A stretch of DNA of 64,000 bases from contig CM039182.1 in the NCBI GenBank assembly GCA_008360975.2, positions 151,255,858 through 151,319,857 on the forward strand. Reading direction: 5' to 3'. This DNA comes from Lichenostomus cassidix. Its lineage: Eukaryota; Chordata; Aves; Passeriformes; Meliphagidae. The position numbers were made by a program, and so were the translations under genes. This document shows positions 42,401-51,473 of this stretch, in pieces (position 1 is the stretch's first letter; each line of letters opens with the position of its first letter). The notes beneath the pieces were generated by a model, which was not told the origin of the DNA, made no database searches, and worked only from the letters and a program-made list of their open reading frames with translations.

Positions 42401-45400
42401 AAATCTCACATTTTCAGTTCCCAAAATCCCTTATTTTTTGAGCCAAAATCCCACATTTTCAGCCCCAAATTCCCACATTTTTTGTGTCCAAATTCCATAT
42501 TTTAAGATCCCAAATCCTACATTTTTTAGTGCCAAAATTCCACATTTTTACTGCTCAAATCCAACATTTTTTTAGGGTCAAATTCCCACATTTTCAGTGC
42601 CAAAATCCCAAATTTTTATGCCCAAATCCCACATTTTCAATGTCCAAATTCCCACATTTTCAGTGCCAAAATCCCACATTTTCTGCTCCCAAATCCCATA
42701 TTTTTTTAATGTCAAATCCCAATTTTTCAGCCCCAAATCCCACATTTTCAATGTCCAAAATCCCACATTTTTACTTCCCAAATCCCACATTTTTTTTACT
42801 CAAATCCCATATTTTCAGTTCCCAAATCTCATATTTTTTGAGCCAAAATTCCACATTTTCAGCCCCAAATCCCACATTTTTTTAGTGCCAAATTCCTGAT
42901 TTTCAGACCCAAATCCCACATTTTCAGTTCCCAAATCCCATATTTTTAGTGCCAAAATCCCACATTTTCAGGACCCAAATCCCACATTTTCCCGCTAAAA
43001 TCCCACAATTTTAGCGCCAAAATCCAGATTTTTAGTGCCCAAATCCCACATCTTTTCATGCCAAATCCCATCTTTTCATTGCCCAAAATCCCACATTTTC
43101 AGTGCTCAAATCTCATCTTTTTAGTGCAAAAATCCCACATTTATATTGCCCAAATTCCACATTTCCAGCCCCAAATCCCATATTTTTATTGCCCAAATTC
43201 CCACATTTTTGGTGCCAAAATCCCACATTTTCAGCCCCAAATCCCACATTTTTTGGGCCCAAATTCCCCATTTTTCATTCCCAAATCCCACATTTTCAGG
43301 TCCAAATTCCATATCTTTAGTGCCAAAATCCCACATTTTTTCAGTGTCAAATCCCACATTTTTAGGGTCCAAATTCCATATTTTCAGTGCCAAAAATCCA
43401 ACATTTTTAGTGACCAAGTTCTATATTTTCAGCCCCAAATCCCACATTTTCCGTGCCAAATTCCACCCTTTCCAGCCCCAAATTCTACATTTTTACTGCC
43501 AAAATTCCACATTTCCAGCCCCAAATCCCACAGTTTTTTTTACGGTGAAATTCCACATTTTCACACCCAAAATTCCACATTTTTACTTCCCAAATCCCAC
43601 ATTTTTTTAGTGTCAAATTCCCACATTTTCAGCCCCAAATCCCACATTTTTAGGGTCCAAATCCCAAATTTTCAGCCCCAAATTCTCACATTTTTGGTGC
43701 CAAAATCCCACATTTCCAGCCCCAAAATTCCTTATTTTTAGGGTCCAAATCCCACATTTTCAGTGCCAAAAATCCAATATTTTTAGTGCTCAAATCTCAA
43801 ATTTTCAGCCCCAAATCCCACATTTTCCATATCGAAATCCCACATTTTTTTAGTGCCAAATTCCTCATTTTCAGCCCCAAATTCCCACATTTTCAGTGAC
43901 AAAATCCCACATTTTCATGCCCAAATCCCACATTTTTTTTTACTCAGATCCCATATTTTCAGTTCCCAAATCTCATCTTTTTTGAGCCAAAATTCCACAT
44001 TTTCAGCCCCAAATCCCACAATTTTAGTGCCAAATTCCTGATTTTCAGACCCAAATCCCACAATTTTTCAGACCCAAATCCCACATTTTCAGCCTCAAAT
44101 TCCCACATTTTCAGTGCCAAAATCCCACATTTTTATTGCCCGAAATTCCACAATTTTCAGCCCCAAATCTCACATTTTTACTTCCCAAATCCAACATTTT
44201 TTCCCCAAATCCCATATTTTTAGTGTCCAAATTCCCCATTTTTATTGCCCAAATCTCACATTTTCCAGCCAAAATCCCACATGTTTTTAGTGTCAAATTC
44301 CCACATTTTCAGCCCCAAATTCCCACATTTTCAGGTCCCAAATCCCACATTGTTTTAGTACCAAATCCCACATTTTCAGCCCCAAATCCCACTTTTTTTC
44401 CCCCCAAATACTACATTTTTTAGTGGCAAATCCCACCGGTTGGAGTGCCAAAAATCCCACATTTGCAGTGCTCAAATCCCACATTTGCAGCGCCAAATTT
44501 CACACCTTTGCTGCCCAAATCCCACTTGGTTTTTAGGGTGAAATTCCAGATTTTCACACCCAAAATCCCACATTTTTACTGCCCAAATCCCACATTTTTT
44601 TAGTGTCAAATTCCTCATTTTCAGACCCAAATTCCCACATTTTTAGTGTCCAAATCCCACATTTTTACTGCCAAAATCCCACATTTTTTAGTGTCTAAAT
44701 CCCTGATTTTTAGGCCCCAAATCCCACATTTCCAATCTCAAATCCCACATTTTTTTAGCACCAAATTCCCCATTTTCAGCCCCTAATTCCTCATTTTCAG
44801 CCCCAAATCCCACATTTTTCATGCCAAAATCCCATAATTTTAGTGCCAAAATCCCACATTTTCAGTTCCCAAATCCCACATTTTTAGTGCCAAATTCTCA
44901 TATTTTCAGCCCCAAATTCCCACATTTTCAGTGACAAAATCCCACATTTTCATGCCCAAATCCCACATTTTTTTTACTCAAATCCCATATTTTCAGTTCC
45001 CAAATCTCATACTTTTTGAGCCAAAATTCCACATTTTCAGCCCCAAATCCCACAATTTTAGTGCCAAATTCCTGATTTTCAGCCCCAAATCCCACATTTT
45101 TATTGCCCCAAATCCCACATTTTTCAGCCCCAAATCTCACATTTTCAGTGCCCAAATCCCACATTTTCCATTCCCAAATCCCATATTTTTAGTGTCCAAA
45201 TTCCCCATTTTTATTGCCCAAATCTCACATTTTCCAGCCAAAATCCCACGTTTTTAGTGTCAAATTCCCACATTTTCAGCCCCAAATTCCCACATTTTCA
45301 GTTCCCAAATCCCACATTTTTTTAGTACCAAATCCCACATTTTCAGCCCCAAATCCCACTTTTTTCCCCCCAAATACTACATTTTTTAGTGGCAAATCCC

Positions 45401-48400
45401 ACCGGTTGGAGTGCCAAAAATCCCACATTTGCAGAGCTCAAATCCCACATTTGCAGCGCCAAATTTCACACCTTTGCTGCCCAAATCCCACTTGGTTTTT
45501 AGGGGGAAATTCCAGATTTTCACACCCAAAATTCCACATTTTTACTGCCAAAATCCCACATTTTTTAGTGTCTAAATCCCTGATTTTTAGGGTCCAAATC
45601 CCACATTTCCAATCTCAAATCCCACATTTTTTCAGCCCCAAATTCCTTATTTTTCGTGTCCAAACCCCACATTTTTCATGCCAAAATCCCATAATTTTAG
45701 TGCCAAATTCCCACATTTTCAGTTCCCAAATCCCACATTTTTAGTGCCAAAATCCCACATTTTTAGTGCCAAATTCTCATATTTTCAGCCCCAAATTCCC
45801 ACATTTTCAGTGACAAAATCCCACATTTTCAGTGTCCAAATCCCACATTTTTAGTGCCAAAATCTCACCTTTTCTCACTCAAATCCCATATTTTCATTGC
45901 CCAAAATCCCATATTTCTTGAGCCAAAATCCCACATTTCCAGCCCCAAATCCCACATTTTTAGTGCCAAATTCCTGATTTTCAAACCCAAAATTCCACAT
46001 TTTTCATGCCAAAATCCCACATTTTCAGTTCCCAAATCCCACCTTTTTAGTTCCCAAATCCCACATTTTTAGTGCCAAATTCTCATATTTTCAGCCCCAA
46101 ATTCCCACATTTTCAGTGACAAAATCCCAAATTTTCATGCCCAAATCCCACATTTTTTTTACTCAAATCCCATATTTTCAGTTCCCAAATCTCATATTTT
46201 TTGAGCCAAAATTCCACATTTTCAGCCCCAAATCCCACATTTTTAGTGCCCAAAACTCACATTTTGAGTGTCCAAATCCCACATTTTTAGGATGCAAATC
46301 CCACATTTTTCAGGGCAAAATCCCACATTTTCAGTGCCCAAATTCCATATTTTCAGCCCCAAATCCCATCTTTTTACTGCCAAATTCCTACATTTTTTTT
46401 CCCCAAATCCCACATTTTTTGAGCCAAAATCCCACATTTCCAACCCCAAATCCCACAATGTTTTAGTGTCCAAATCCCATATATTTAGTACCCAAATCCC
46501 ACATTTTTAATGCCCAAAACCCACATTTTTCAGCCCAAATTTCCCATTTTTCAGTTCCCAAATCACTCATTGTTTGCCCAAATCCCACATTCTTCAGTGC
46601 CAAAATCCCACATTTTTTAGTGCCAAATTCCTCATTTTTAGCACCAAATCCCACCTTTTTTTGCCAAAATCTCACATTTTTTTAGTGCCAAATCCCACAG
46701 TTTTTAGTCCCAAAATCCCATATTTTTAGCTCCCAAATCCCACATTTTTACATTCCAAATCCCACATTTTTATTGCCCAAATCCCACATTTTCAGACCCA
46801 AATATCCACATTTTTTTGCCCAAATACTACATTTTTTATTGCCAAAATCTCACATTTTTTTAGTGCCAAATTCCACAATTTTCATTCCCAAATCCCACAT
46901 TTTTCAGTCCCAAAATCCCATATTTTTAGCTCCGAAATCCCACATTTTTACATTCCAAATCTCAAATTTTTAGTGCTCAAATCCCACATTTTCAGTTCTC
47001 AAATTCCCACCTTTTTTGTACCCATATCCCACATTTTTCTAGTTCCAAATTCCACATTTCCAGCCCTAAATCCCATGTTTTTAGTGCCAAATTCCCCATT
47101 TTTATTGCCCAAATCTCACATTTTCCATCCCCAAATCCCACATTTTTTAGTGCCTAAATCCCCCATTTTTCACTCCCAAATCCAACATTTTTCATGCCAA
47201 AATCTAACTTTTTTCAGCCCCAAATTCCCACATTTTTTTGCCCAAATCCCTTATTTTTAGTGCCCAAATTCCCCATTTTTATTGCCCAAATCTCACATTT
47301 TCCAGCCAAAATCCCACATGTTTTTAGTGTCAAATTCCCACATTTTCAGCCCCAAATTCCCACATTTTCAGTTCCCAAATCCCACATTGTTTTAGTGCCA
47401 AATTCCCACATTTTCAGCCCCAAATCCCACTTTTTTTCCCCCCAAATACTACATTTTTTAGTGGCAAATCCCACCGGTTGGAGTGCCAAAAATCCCACAT
47501 TTGCAGAGCTCAAATCCCACATTTGCAGCGCCAAATTTCACACCTTTGCTGCCCAAATCCCACTTTGTTTTTAGGGTGAAATTCCAGATTTTCACACCCA
47601 AAATCCCACATTTTTACTGCCCAAATCCCACATTTTTTAGTGTCTAAATCCCTGATTTTTAGGGTCCAAATCCCACATTTCCAATCTCAAATCCCACATT
47701 TTTTTAGCACCAAATTCCTCATTTTCAGCCCCAAATTCCTTATTTTTAGTGTCCAAATCCCATATTTTTAGGGTCCAAATCCCAAATTTTCAGCCCCAAA
47801 TTCTCACATTTTTAGTGCCAAAATCCCATATTTTTGGTGCCAAAATCCCACATTTCCAGCCCCAAAATTCCTTATTTTTAGGGTCCAAATCCCACATTTT
47901 CAGTGCCAAAAATCCAATATTTTTAGTGCTCAAATCTCAAATTTTCAGCCCCAAATTCCCACATTTTCAGTGCCAAAATCCCAAATTTTCATGCCCAAAT
48001 CCCACATTTTTAGGGTCCAAATCCCACATTTTTCAGCCCAAATCCCACCATTTTTCATGTCCAAATCCCACATTTTTAGTGCCAAAATCCCACATTTTTT
48101 TCACTCAACTCCCATAATTTCATTGTCCAAAATCCCATATTTTTTGAGCCAAAATTCCACATTTTCAGCCCCAAATCCCACATTTTTAGTGCCAAATTCC
48201 TGATTTTCAGCCCCAAATCCCACATTTTTTTCCCAAATCCCACAATTTTTAGGATCCAAATCCCACATTTTCAGCCCCAAATCCCATCTTTTTCGTGCCC
48301 AAAACTCACGTTTTTAGTGCTCAAATCCCAAATTTTCAGTTCCCAAATCCCACATCTTTTATGCCAAAATCCCATATTTTTATTGCCCAAAAATCCCATA

Positions 48401-50808
48401 TTTTTAGCCCCAAATCCCACATTTTTAGTGCCCAAATCCCCCATTTTTCAGCCCCAAATCCCACATTTTTAATCCACAAATCCCCCATTTCCAGCTCGAA
48501 ATCCCAAATTTTTCATGGCAAAATCCCATAATTTTAGTGCCAAAATCCCACATTTTCAGTTCCCAAATTTCACATTTCTATTACCCAAATCCCACATTTT
48601 CCAGCCAAAATCCCACAATTTTACTGCCAAAATCCAGATTTTTAGTGCCCAAATCCCACTTTTTCAGCCCCAAATTCCCACATTTTCAGTGCCAAAATCC
48701 CAAATTTTCATGTCCAAATCCCACAGTTTCAGTTCCCAAATCCCATATTTTTAGGATCCAAATTCCACATTTCACTGCCCAAATCCCACATTTTTTCCCA
48801 AAATCCCACCTTTTTTTGCCAAAATCTCACATTTTTTTAGTGCCAAATTCCACATTTTCATTCCCAAATCCCACATATTTTTAGTCCCAAAATCCCGTAT
48901 TTTTAGCTCCCAAATCCCACATTTTTACATTCCAAATCCCACATTTTTATTGCCCAAATCCCACATTTTTTTAATGTCAAATTCCCACATTTTCAGCCTC
49001 AAATTCTCACATTTTTAGTGCCAAAATCCCACATTTTCCAGCCAAAATCCCACAATTTTATTGCCAAAATCTAGATTTTTAGTGCTCAAATCCCACATTT
49101 TCTGCTCCCAAATCCCACATTTTTTTAGTGTCAAATCCCAATTTTTCAGCCCCAAATCCCTCATTTTCAATGTCCAAAATCCCACATTTTCATTGCCCAA
49201 AATCCCACATTTTACTGCCAAATTCCTACATTTTTTTCCCCCAAATCCCACATTTCCGCCCCGAAATCCCACAATTTTTTGGCCCAAATCCTCTATTTTC
49301 ATTCCCAAATTTTTTCCCCCAAATCTCACCTCCTCCCTGTGGCTCTCCATGCTCACTGCCAGCCGCACATTCCCGCCAATTCCCGCCCAGCCAATCCCCA
49401 CATTCCCGCTTTTTGCCCCAATTCCCACTTGCTCAGCCACACTTGGCGGGGCAAATCCCATGTTTTGGAGTGCCAAAAATCCCACTTTTGCAGAGCTCAA
49501 ATCCCACAGTTTTTTAGTGTCAAATTCCCCAATTTTAGCACCCAAATCCCACATTTTTTAGTACCAAAATCCTCATTTTCAGCCCCAAATCCCACATTAT
49601 TTTGAACCCCAAATCCCACATTTTCTGTTCCCAAATCCCACATTTTTAGCATCCAAATCCCAGAGTTTTTTAGTACCAAATTCCTGATTTTTAGTGTCAA
49701 AATCCCACATTTATTGCCAAAAATCCCACATTTTTAGTACCCAAATCCCACATTTTCAGCTCAAAATCCCACATTTTTAGTGCCCAAAACTCACATTTTG
49801 AGTGTCCAAATCCCACATTTTTAGGATGCAAATCCCACATTTTCCAGCCCCAAATCCCCAATTTTCAGAGCCCAAATTTCATATTTTCAGCCCCAAATGC
49901 CATATATTTACTTCCCAAATCCCACATTTTTTAGTGCCAAATCCCACATTTTCAGCCCCAAATCCCACATTTTTTGAGCCAAAATCACACATTTCCAGCC
50001 CCAAATCCCACAATGTTTTAGTGTCCAAATCCCATATATTTAGTATCCAAATCCCACATTTTTAATGCCCAAAACCCACATTTTTCAGCCCAAATTTCCC
50101 ATTTTTCAGTGCCCAAATCCCACATTTTTAGTGCTCAAATCCCAGAGTTTTTTAGTGCCAAATTCCTGATTTTTAGCGTCAAAATCCCACATTTATTGCC
50201 AAAAATCCCACATTTTTAGGATCCAAATCCCACCTTTTTAATGCCAAAATCTCACATTTTTTTAGTGCCAAATTCCACCATTTTCATTCCCATATCCCAC
50301 ATATTTTTAGTGCCAAAATACCATATTTTTAGCTCCCAAATCCCACATTTTTATTGCCCAAATCCCACATTTCTATTGCCCAAATCCCACATTTTTCAGC
50401 CCCAAATCCCACAATTTTAGTGCCAAATTCCTGATTTTCAGACCCAAATCCCACACCTTTTAATGCCAAAATCCCATCTTTCCATTGCCCAAAATCCACA
50501 TTTTTACTGCCAAATTCCTACATTTTTTTTCCCCAAATCCCACATTTCCACCCCGAAATCCCACACTTTTTTTGGCCCAAATCCTCTATTTTCATTCCCA
50601 AATTTTTTCCCCCAAATCTCACCTCCTCCCTGTGGCTCTCCATGCTCACTGCCAGCCGCACATTCCCGCCAATTCCCGCCCAGCCAATCCCCACATTCCC
50701 GCTTTTTTCCGGAATTCCCAGTTTTTCCGCCACATCCCGCGCTGTGCTCGCCGTCGCCGTGGCTGTGAGACCCAGGAAGCAGGAAACGCCCAGCTGGGAA
50801 CGGAGAAC
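15293..50808 (-). CDS. RECQL4: RECQL4, C-terminal half (eleven exons)
   Basis: Gene-level entry. Exons A to K in transcription order are 50808-50623, 40019-39854, 29648-29389, 24476-24339, 22042-21898, 20532-20403, 19994-19825, 18512-18338, 17180-17018, 16943-16835 and 15414-15293. The total of 1,764 bp gives 587 residues plus TGA, with phase agreement at all ten junctions. RECQL4 is the RecQ-family 3'-5' DNA helicase mutated in Rothmund-Thomson syndrome; it works in replication initiation and repair in the nucleus and also in mitochondria. Visible parts are motif III (TATAT), motif IV ([12 protein letters not shown]), motif V ([10 protein letters not shown]), motif VI ([10 protein letters not shown]), the zinc-ligand pairs CKC and CHGH, and the C-terminal domain. 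Motifs I and II (GKS, DEAH) are not in the window. All introns but one are swollen by minisatellites. No coding frame is broken. Confidence 0.96.
15430..15860. repeat. ~22-bp array (AATCCCAATTTTTAGGGGAA), RECQL4 intron J-K
   Basis: Degenerate units of AAATCCCAATTTTAGGGGGA next to exon K. The same family reappears at large scale at 29.6-36.7 kb. Non-repetitive sequence fills 15,860-16,000. Confidence 0.88.
16000..16830. repeat. Hexamer array (CCAATC)n, RECQL4 intron J-K
   Basis: CCCAATCCCAATCCCAACCC-type hexamers fill the intron up to the donor of exon J. Variant hexamers (CCGATC, CTCAAC) give it a higher-order texture. Confidence 0.93.
16835..16943 (-). CDS. RECQL4: RECQL4 exon [17 protein letters not shown] ... 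ARVFHGIG
   Basis: A 109-bp exon of 36 codons plus one base. It reads [36 protein letters not shown]. It aligns with human DWEDQVRCDIRQFL and RAVARIFHGIG. The acceptor is CATCTGCAG|GTGAAG and the donor GGGATCG|GTGAGT. Confidence 0.95.
16944..17017 (-). other. Unexpanded 74-bp RECQL4 intron I-J
   Basis: The only RECQL4 intron in the window without a tandem array. Its size is what is known for many human RECQL4 introns, below 100 bp. It serves as an internal control for the expansion of the others. Confidence 0.9.
17018..17180 (-). CDS. RECQL4: RECQL4 exon I: acidic segment ([18 protein letters not shown])
   Basis: A 163-bp exon: one base completes a serine, then 54 codons. It reads [34 protein letters not shown], then an acidic run of glutamates and KKREMAK. 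It matches the human VAFPSC...RLKDLLGRYFEEE segment. The acceptor is GGGCACAG|CGTGGC and the donor GCGAAA|GTGAGC. A 74-bp intron follows. Confidence 0.92.
17495..17543 (-). pseudogene. Decoy copy 2 of RECQL4 exon H 3' edge
   Basis: Matches the last ~50 bp of exon H (would read [13 protein letters not shown]). The donor is GC rather than GT (CAGAG|GCGAGG). No acceptor-bearing 5' part is present. Confidence 0.9.
18059..18107 (-). pseudogene. Decoy copy 1 of RECQL4 exon H 3' edge
   Basis: Matches the last ~50 bp of exon H (would read [13 protein letters not shown]), followed by AGAG|GTGGGA, so a GT donor is kept. It lies 279 bp downstream of the real donor. Confidence 0.9.
18338..18512 (-). CDS. 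RECQL4: RECQL4 exon H: C-terminal domain ([13 protein letters not shown])
   Basis: A 175-bp exon: two bases complete a glycine, 57 codons follow, and two bases remain. It reads [37 protein letters not shown], and ends [13 protein letters not shown]. It matches the human GVLVEFSELAFHL segment. The acceptor is CTCCGCCAG|GCAGGA and the donor CAGAG|GTGAGG. The last ~50 bp plus donor recur twice in the next intron. Confidence 0.94.
18540..19815. repeat. 12-bp-period array (GAAATTCCCATGGAATTCCT), intron G-H
   Basis: Units of about 12 bp built around AATTCC: GGAATTCCTG, GAAATTCCCA and GGATTCCCG alternate, giving many GAATTC palindromes. The exon H sequence ATGGAATTCCACCAGGATCC resembles the unit. 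Confidence 0.92.
19825..19994 (-). CDS. RECQL4: RECQL4 exon G: contains an in-frame 9-bp repeat (Gly-Ile-Ser)
   Basis: A 170-bp exon: one base completes a serine, 56 codons follow, and one base remains. It reads [13 protein letters not shown], three Gly-Ile-Ser repeats, then [20 protein letters not shown] and [14 protein letters not shown]. The EFD...SDSMGWE block matches human EFDMVKLVDSMGWE. The repeat is a perfect triple of the 9-mer GGGAATTTC, a sequence close to the neighbouring intron arrays. The acceptor is CCCCCAG|TTCTCC and the donor GGAAAG|GTGATT. Confidence 0.93.
20000..20398. repeat. ~20-bp array (GGGAATTTTGGGGGAAAAAA), intron F-G
   Basis: G-rich + strand units of GGGAATTTTGGGGGAAAAAAT fill this 408-bp intron, the shortest of the expanded RECQL4 introns. 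A 44-bp phrase (ATGGGATGGGAATGA) occurs twice. Confidence 0.92.
20403..20532 (-). CDS. RECQL4: RECQL4 exon F: C-terminal domain ([12 protein letters not shown])
   Basis: A 130-bp exon: two bases complete an alanine, 42 codons follow, and two bases remain. It reads [40 protein letters not shown]. This is the RECQL4-specific segment after the zinc domain, with the winged-helix-like fold described for the human protein. The acceptor is CCCCACAG|CCATCG and the donor CAGAG|GTGAGA. Confidence 0.95.
20570..21880. repeat. 12-bp-period array (AAATTCCCACAAAATTCCTG), intron E-F
   Basis: The same 12-bp AATTCC family as the G-H intron, but with CACAAAATT replacing CATGGAATT as the common variant. It runs up to the donor of exon E. 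Confidence 0.92.
21898..22042 (-). CDS. RECQL4: RECQL4 exon E: second zinc-ligand pair ([10 protein letters not shown])
   Basis: A 145-bp exon of 48 codons plus one base. It starts with a charged low-complexity segment ([20 protein letters not shown]), then [18 protein letters not shown] and SLDLREE. The CxxH in CHGH matches the second ligand pair of the RECQL4 zinc-binding domain. The acceptor is TCTCCTCAG|GGCAGA and the donor GGAAG|GTGAAA. The N-terminal segment is poorly conserved, so the acceptor is slightly less secure than the donor. Confidence 0.92.
22085..24335. repeat. AATTCCCAAAAATTCCCAAT array, intron D-E
   Basis: Two textures. From 22,085 to about 23,380 the units are AAATTCCCAATGAAATTCCC, with a 35-bp phrase (AAGTTGGGAATGGGATCCCA) at 22,900, 23,060 and 23,300. 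From 23,380 to 24,335 they are CCCCAAAAATTCCCAAAAAA. Confidence 0.92.
24339..24476 (-). CDS. RECQL4: RECQL4 exon D: first zinc-ligand pair (PCKC)
   Basis: A 138-bp exon of 46 codons, phase 0 to phase 0. It reads [46 protein letters not shown]. The CKC pair corresponds to the first two ligands of the zinc-binding domain reported for human RECQL4. The acceptor is TTCCGCAG|GGTCAG and the donor GCCCAG|GTGGGG. Confidence 0.95.
24480..27000. repeat. Acceptor-side array (AATCCATGGAAAAACCCCAA), intron C-D
   Basis: Units carry GAAATCCATGGAAAAA with CCCAAAATTCCCAGTGGAA. The first unit abuts the exon D acceptor (GGAAAATCCATGG). Variants with TTTTTTTCCCC mark sub-blocks repeated at 25,100-25,480 and 26,460-26,640. 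Confidence 0.92.
27000..29385. repeat. Donor-side array with nine exon C edge copies, intron C-D
   Basis: Units of AAATTCCCATTTTTTCCCCC carry repeated CCACCTGTGGCTCCAGGA segments, copies of the exon C 3' end with its donor, at 27,052, 27,161, 27,611, 27,970, 28,177, 28,500, 28,653, 28,900 and 29,052. The real junction is at 29,389. Confidence 0.95.
29389..29648 (-). CDS. RECQL4: RECQL4 exon C: helicase motifs V and VI
   Basis: A 260-bp exon: two bases complete a glycine, then 86 codons. It reads [20 protein letters not shown], then [18 protein letters not shown] (motif V), [16 protein letters not shown] (motif VI with the catalytic arginine region), and ends CHLLLEPQ. The acceptor is TTTTTTCAG|GAAACT and the donor CCACAG|GTGGGG. 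The last ~25 bp with the donor recur nine times in the downstream intron, and parts of its 5' half recur twice in the upstream intron. Confidence 0.96.
30590..30673 (-). pseudogene. Partial copy of RECQL4 exon C with acceptor and motif V
   Basis: On the minus strand it has TTTTTCAG|GAAACG followed by codons in the exon C frame, reading [16 protein letters not shown] and [12 protein letters not shown]. The 45-bp segment encoding [15 protein letters not shown] is missing. No donor follows the copied part, and the frame runs into [10 protein letters not shown] and then the array. It looks like a broken duplicate, not an alternative exon. Confidence 0.88.
31597..31632 (-). pseudogene. Partial copy of RECQL4 exon C 5' edge
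   Basis: The minus strand reads TTTTTCCAG|GAATCTCTCCCTC and continues as [12 protein letters not shown], equivalent to [12 protein letters not shown] of exon C. Only the first ~36 bp with the acceptor are present. Confidence 0.85.
37556..37630 (-). pseudogene. Decoy copy of RECQL4 exon B 3' edge, donor lost
   Basis: Resembles the exon B tail ([12 protein letters not shown]). The donor position reads AAAG|ATGAGG, so GT is destroyed. Confidence 0.85.
38062..38135 (-). pseudogene. Decoy copy of RECQL4 exon B 3' edge, donor intact
   Basis: Exon B tail copy ([17 protein letters not shown]) with donor AAAG|GTAAGA, a stronger consensus donor than the real GTGAGG. Confidence 0.85.
38380..38440 (-). 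pseudogene. Decoy copy of RECQL4 exon B 3' edge, donor intact
   Basis: The closest copy: the match continues into CTGGGATTTTCCGGGAATTC, shared with the real exon B. The donor is AAAG|GTGAGG, identical to the real one. Confidence 0.88.
39313..39352 (-). pseudogene. Decoy copy of RECQL4 exon B 3' edge, short
   Basis: About 40 bp of the exon B tail with donor AAAG|GTGAGG. Confidence 0.85.
39690..39745 (-). pseudogene. Decoy copy of RECQL4 exon B 3' edge, no donor
   Basis: Exon B tail copy ([12 protein letters not shown]). The donor dinucleotide is lost and the sequence runs into TTTTTTCCC. Confidence 0.82.
39854..40019 (-). CDS. RECQL4: RECQL4 exon B: helicase motif IV with a repeat-like tail
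   Basis: A 166-bp exon of 55 codons plus one base. It reads [37 protein letters not shown], then a basic tail [16 protein letters not shown]. Human RECQL4 has a different linker at the tail position. The tail DNA resembles the adjoining intron array, which contains five partial copies of it. The acceptor is GGGCTCAG|GCTCTG and the donor AAAG|GTGAGG. It ends in phase 1 and joins exon C as Gly-Asn-Phe-Pro. The tail is lineage-specific by my reading, and the precise donor should be checked against RNA. Confidence 0.9.
40100..42110. repeat. Acceptor-side 21-bp array (TTTTTAGTGCAAAAATTCAC), intron A-B
   Basis: Homogeneous 21-bp units of TTTTTAGTGCAAAAATTCACA begin about 80 bp upstream of the exon B acceptor. 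Confidence 0.95.
42110..50610. repeat. Donor-side 20-22 bp array (CAAATCCCACATTTTCAGCC), intron A-B
   Basis: Diverged units of CCCAAATCCCACATTTTTAG and CCAAATCCCACATTTTCAGC, 8.5 kb. Longer blocks are duplicated within it: a block with CACCGGTTGGAGTGCCAAAA recurs near 44,430, 45,390 and 47,470, and the exon A 3' half recurs at 49,330. Confidence 0.94.
49330..49425 (-). pseudogene. Duplicated 3' half of RECQL4 exon A with donor
   Basis: The last ~85 bp of exon A ([26 protein letters not shown]) with donor GAGGAG|GTGAGA and ~130 bp of adjoining intron are copied here. The copy is about 1.29 kb downstream of the original. The upstream part, including TATAT, is missing. Confidence 0.92.
50623..50808 (-). 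CDS. RECQL4: RECQL4 exon A: helicase motif III (TATAT)
   Basis: A 186-bp exon of 62 codons in phase 0. It starts [19 protein letters not shown], continues [17 protein letters not shown], and ends [16 protein letters not shown] is RecQ motif III, which couples ATP hydrolysis to DNA binding. The acceptor is AAATTGCAG|GTTCTC and the donor GAGGAG|GTGAGA. The exon's first 38 bp plus acceptor recur seven times in the upstream intron, and its last ~85 bp plus donor recur once downstream (49,330). The stretch between the motif and the exon end contains a glycine-rich variable loop (GIGWAGIGG). Confidence 0.95.
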
Positions 50809-51060
50809 CTGCAATTTGGGAAAAATTTGGGAAAATTTGGGAGGTTTAGGGTCCAAATCCCAGATTTTTTGGGTGAAAATCCCACATTTTCAGCCCCAAA
50901 TTCCATATTTTTCGTGCTTAAATCCCAAATTTTTAGTCCCGAATCCCACATTTTTAGTGCCACATCCCACAGTTTCAAATCCCACATTTTCAGTTCCCAA
51001 ATCCCATATTTTCAGTGCCCAAAATTCGTATTTTCCTTGCTCAAATCCCACATTTTCAGC

Positions 51061-51098
51061 CCCAGGAAGCAGGAAACGCCCAGCTGGGAACGGAGAAC
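51061..51098 (-). pseudogene. Decoy copy 1 of RECQL4 exon A 5' edge with acceptor
   Basis: The first 38 bp of exon A ([13 protein letters not shown]) behind AAATTGCAG|. The array follows at once, with no donor. It lies 290 bp upstream of the true acceptor. Confidence 0.93.
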
Positions 51099-51435
51099 CT
51101 GCAATTTGGGAAAAATTTGGGAAAAATTTGGGAGAAAATTTGGGAATTTTGGGATGGGAAGGGTTAAATCCCAGAGTTTTAGTTCCCAAATCCCACATTT
51201 TCAGCCCCAAATTCCACATTTTTCGTGCTTAAATCCCACATTTTTAGCCCCAAATCCCACATTTTTTAGAGCCAAATCCCACAGTTTCAAATCCCACATT
51301 TTCAGCTCCAAATTCCACATTTTCAGTCCCAAATCCCACATTTTCAGTGCCAAAATGCCATATTTTTAGTGCCCAAAATTCACATTTTTCTTGCCAAAAT
51401 CCCACATTTTCAGCCCCAAATCCCACATTTTCAGC

Positions 51436-51473
51436 CCCAGGAAGCAGGAAACGCCCAGCTGGGAACGCAGAAC
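51436..51473 (-). pseudogene. Decoy copy 2 of RECQL4 exon A 5' edge
   Basis: Same 38 bp with one substitution (CTGCGTTCCC); acceptor AAATTGCAG| kept. Confidence 0.93.

Noticed and set aside
49330..49425. A second real exon A
   Set aside because: It lacks the acceptor half and TATAT, and exon A at 50,623-50,808 alone joins in phase to exon B.
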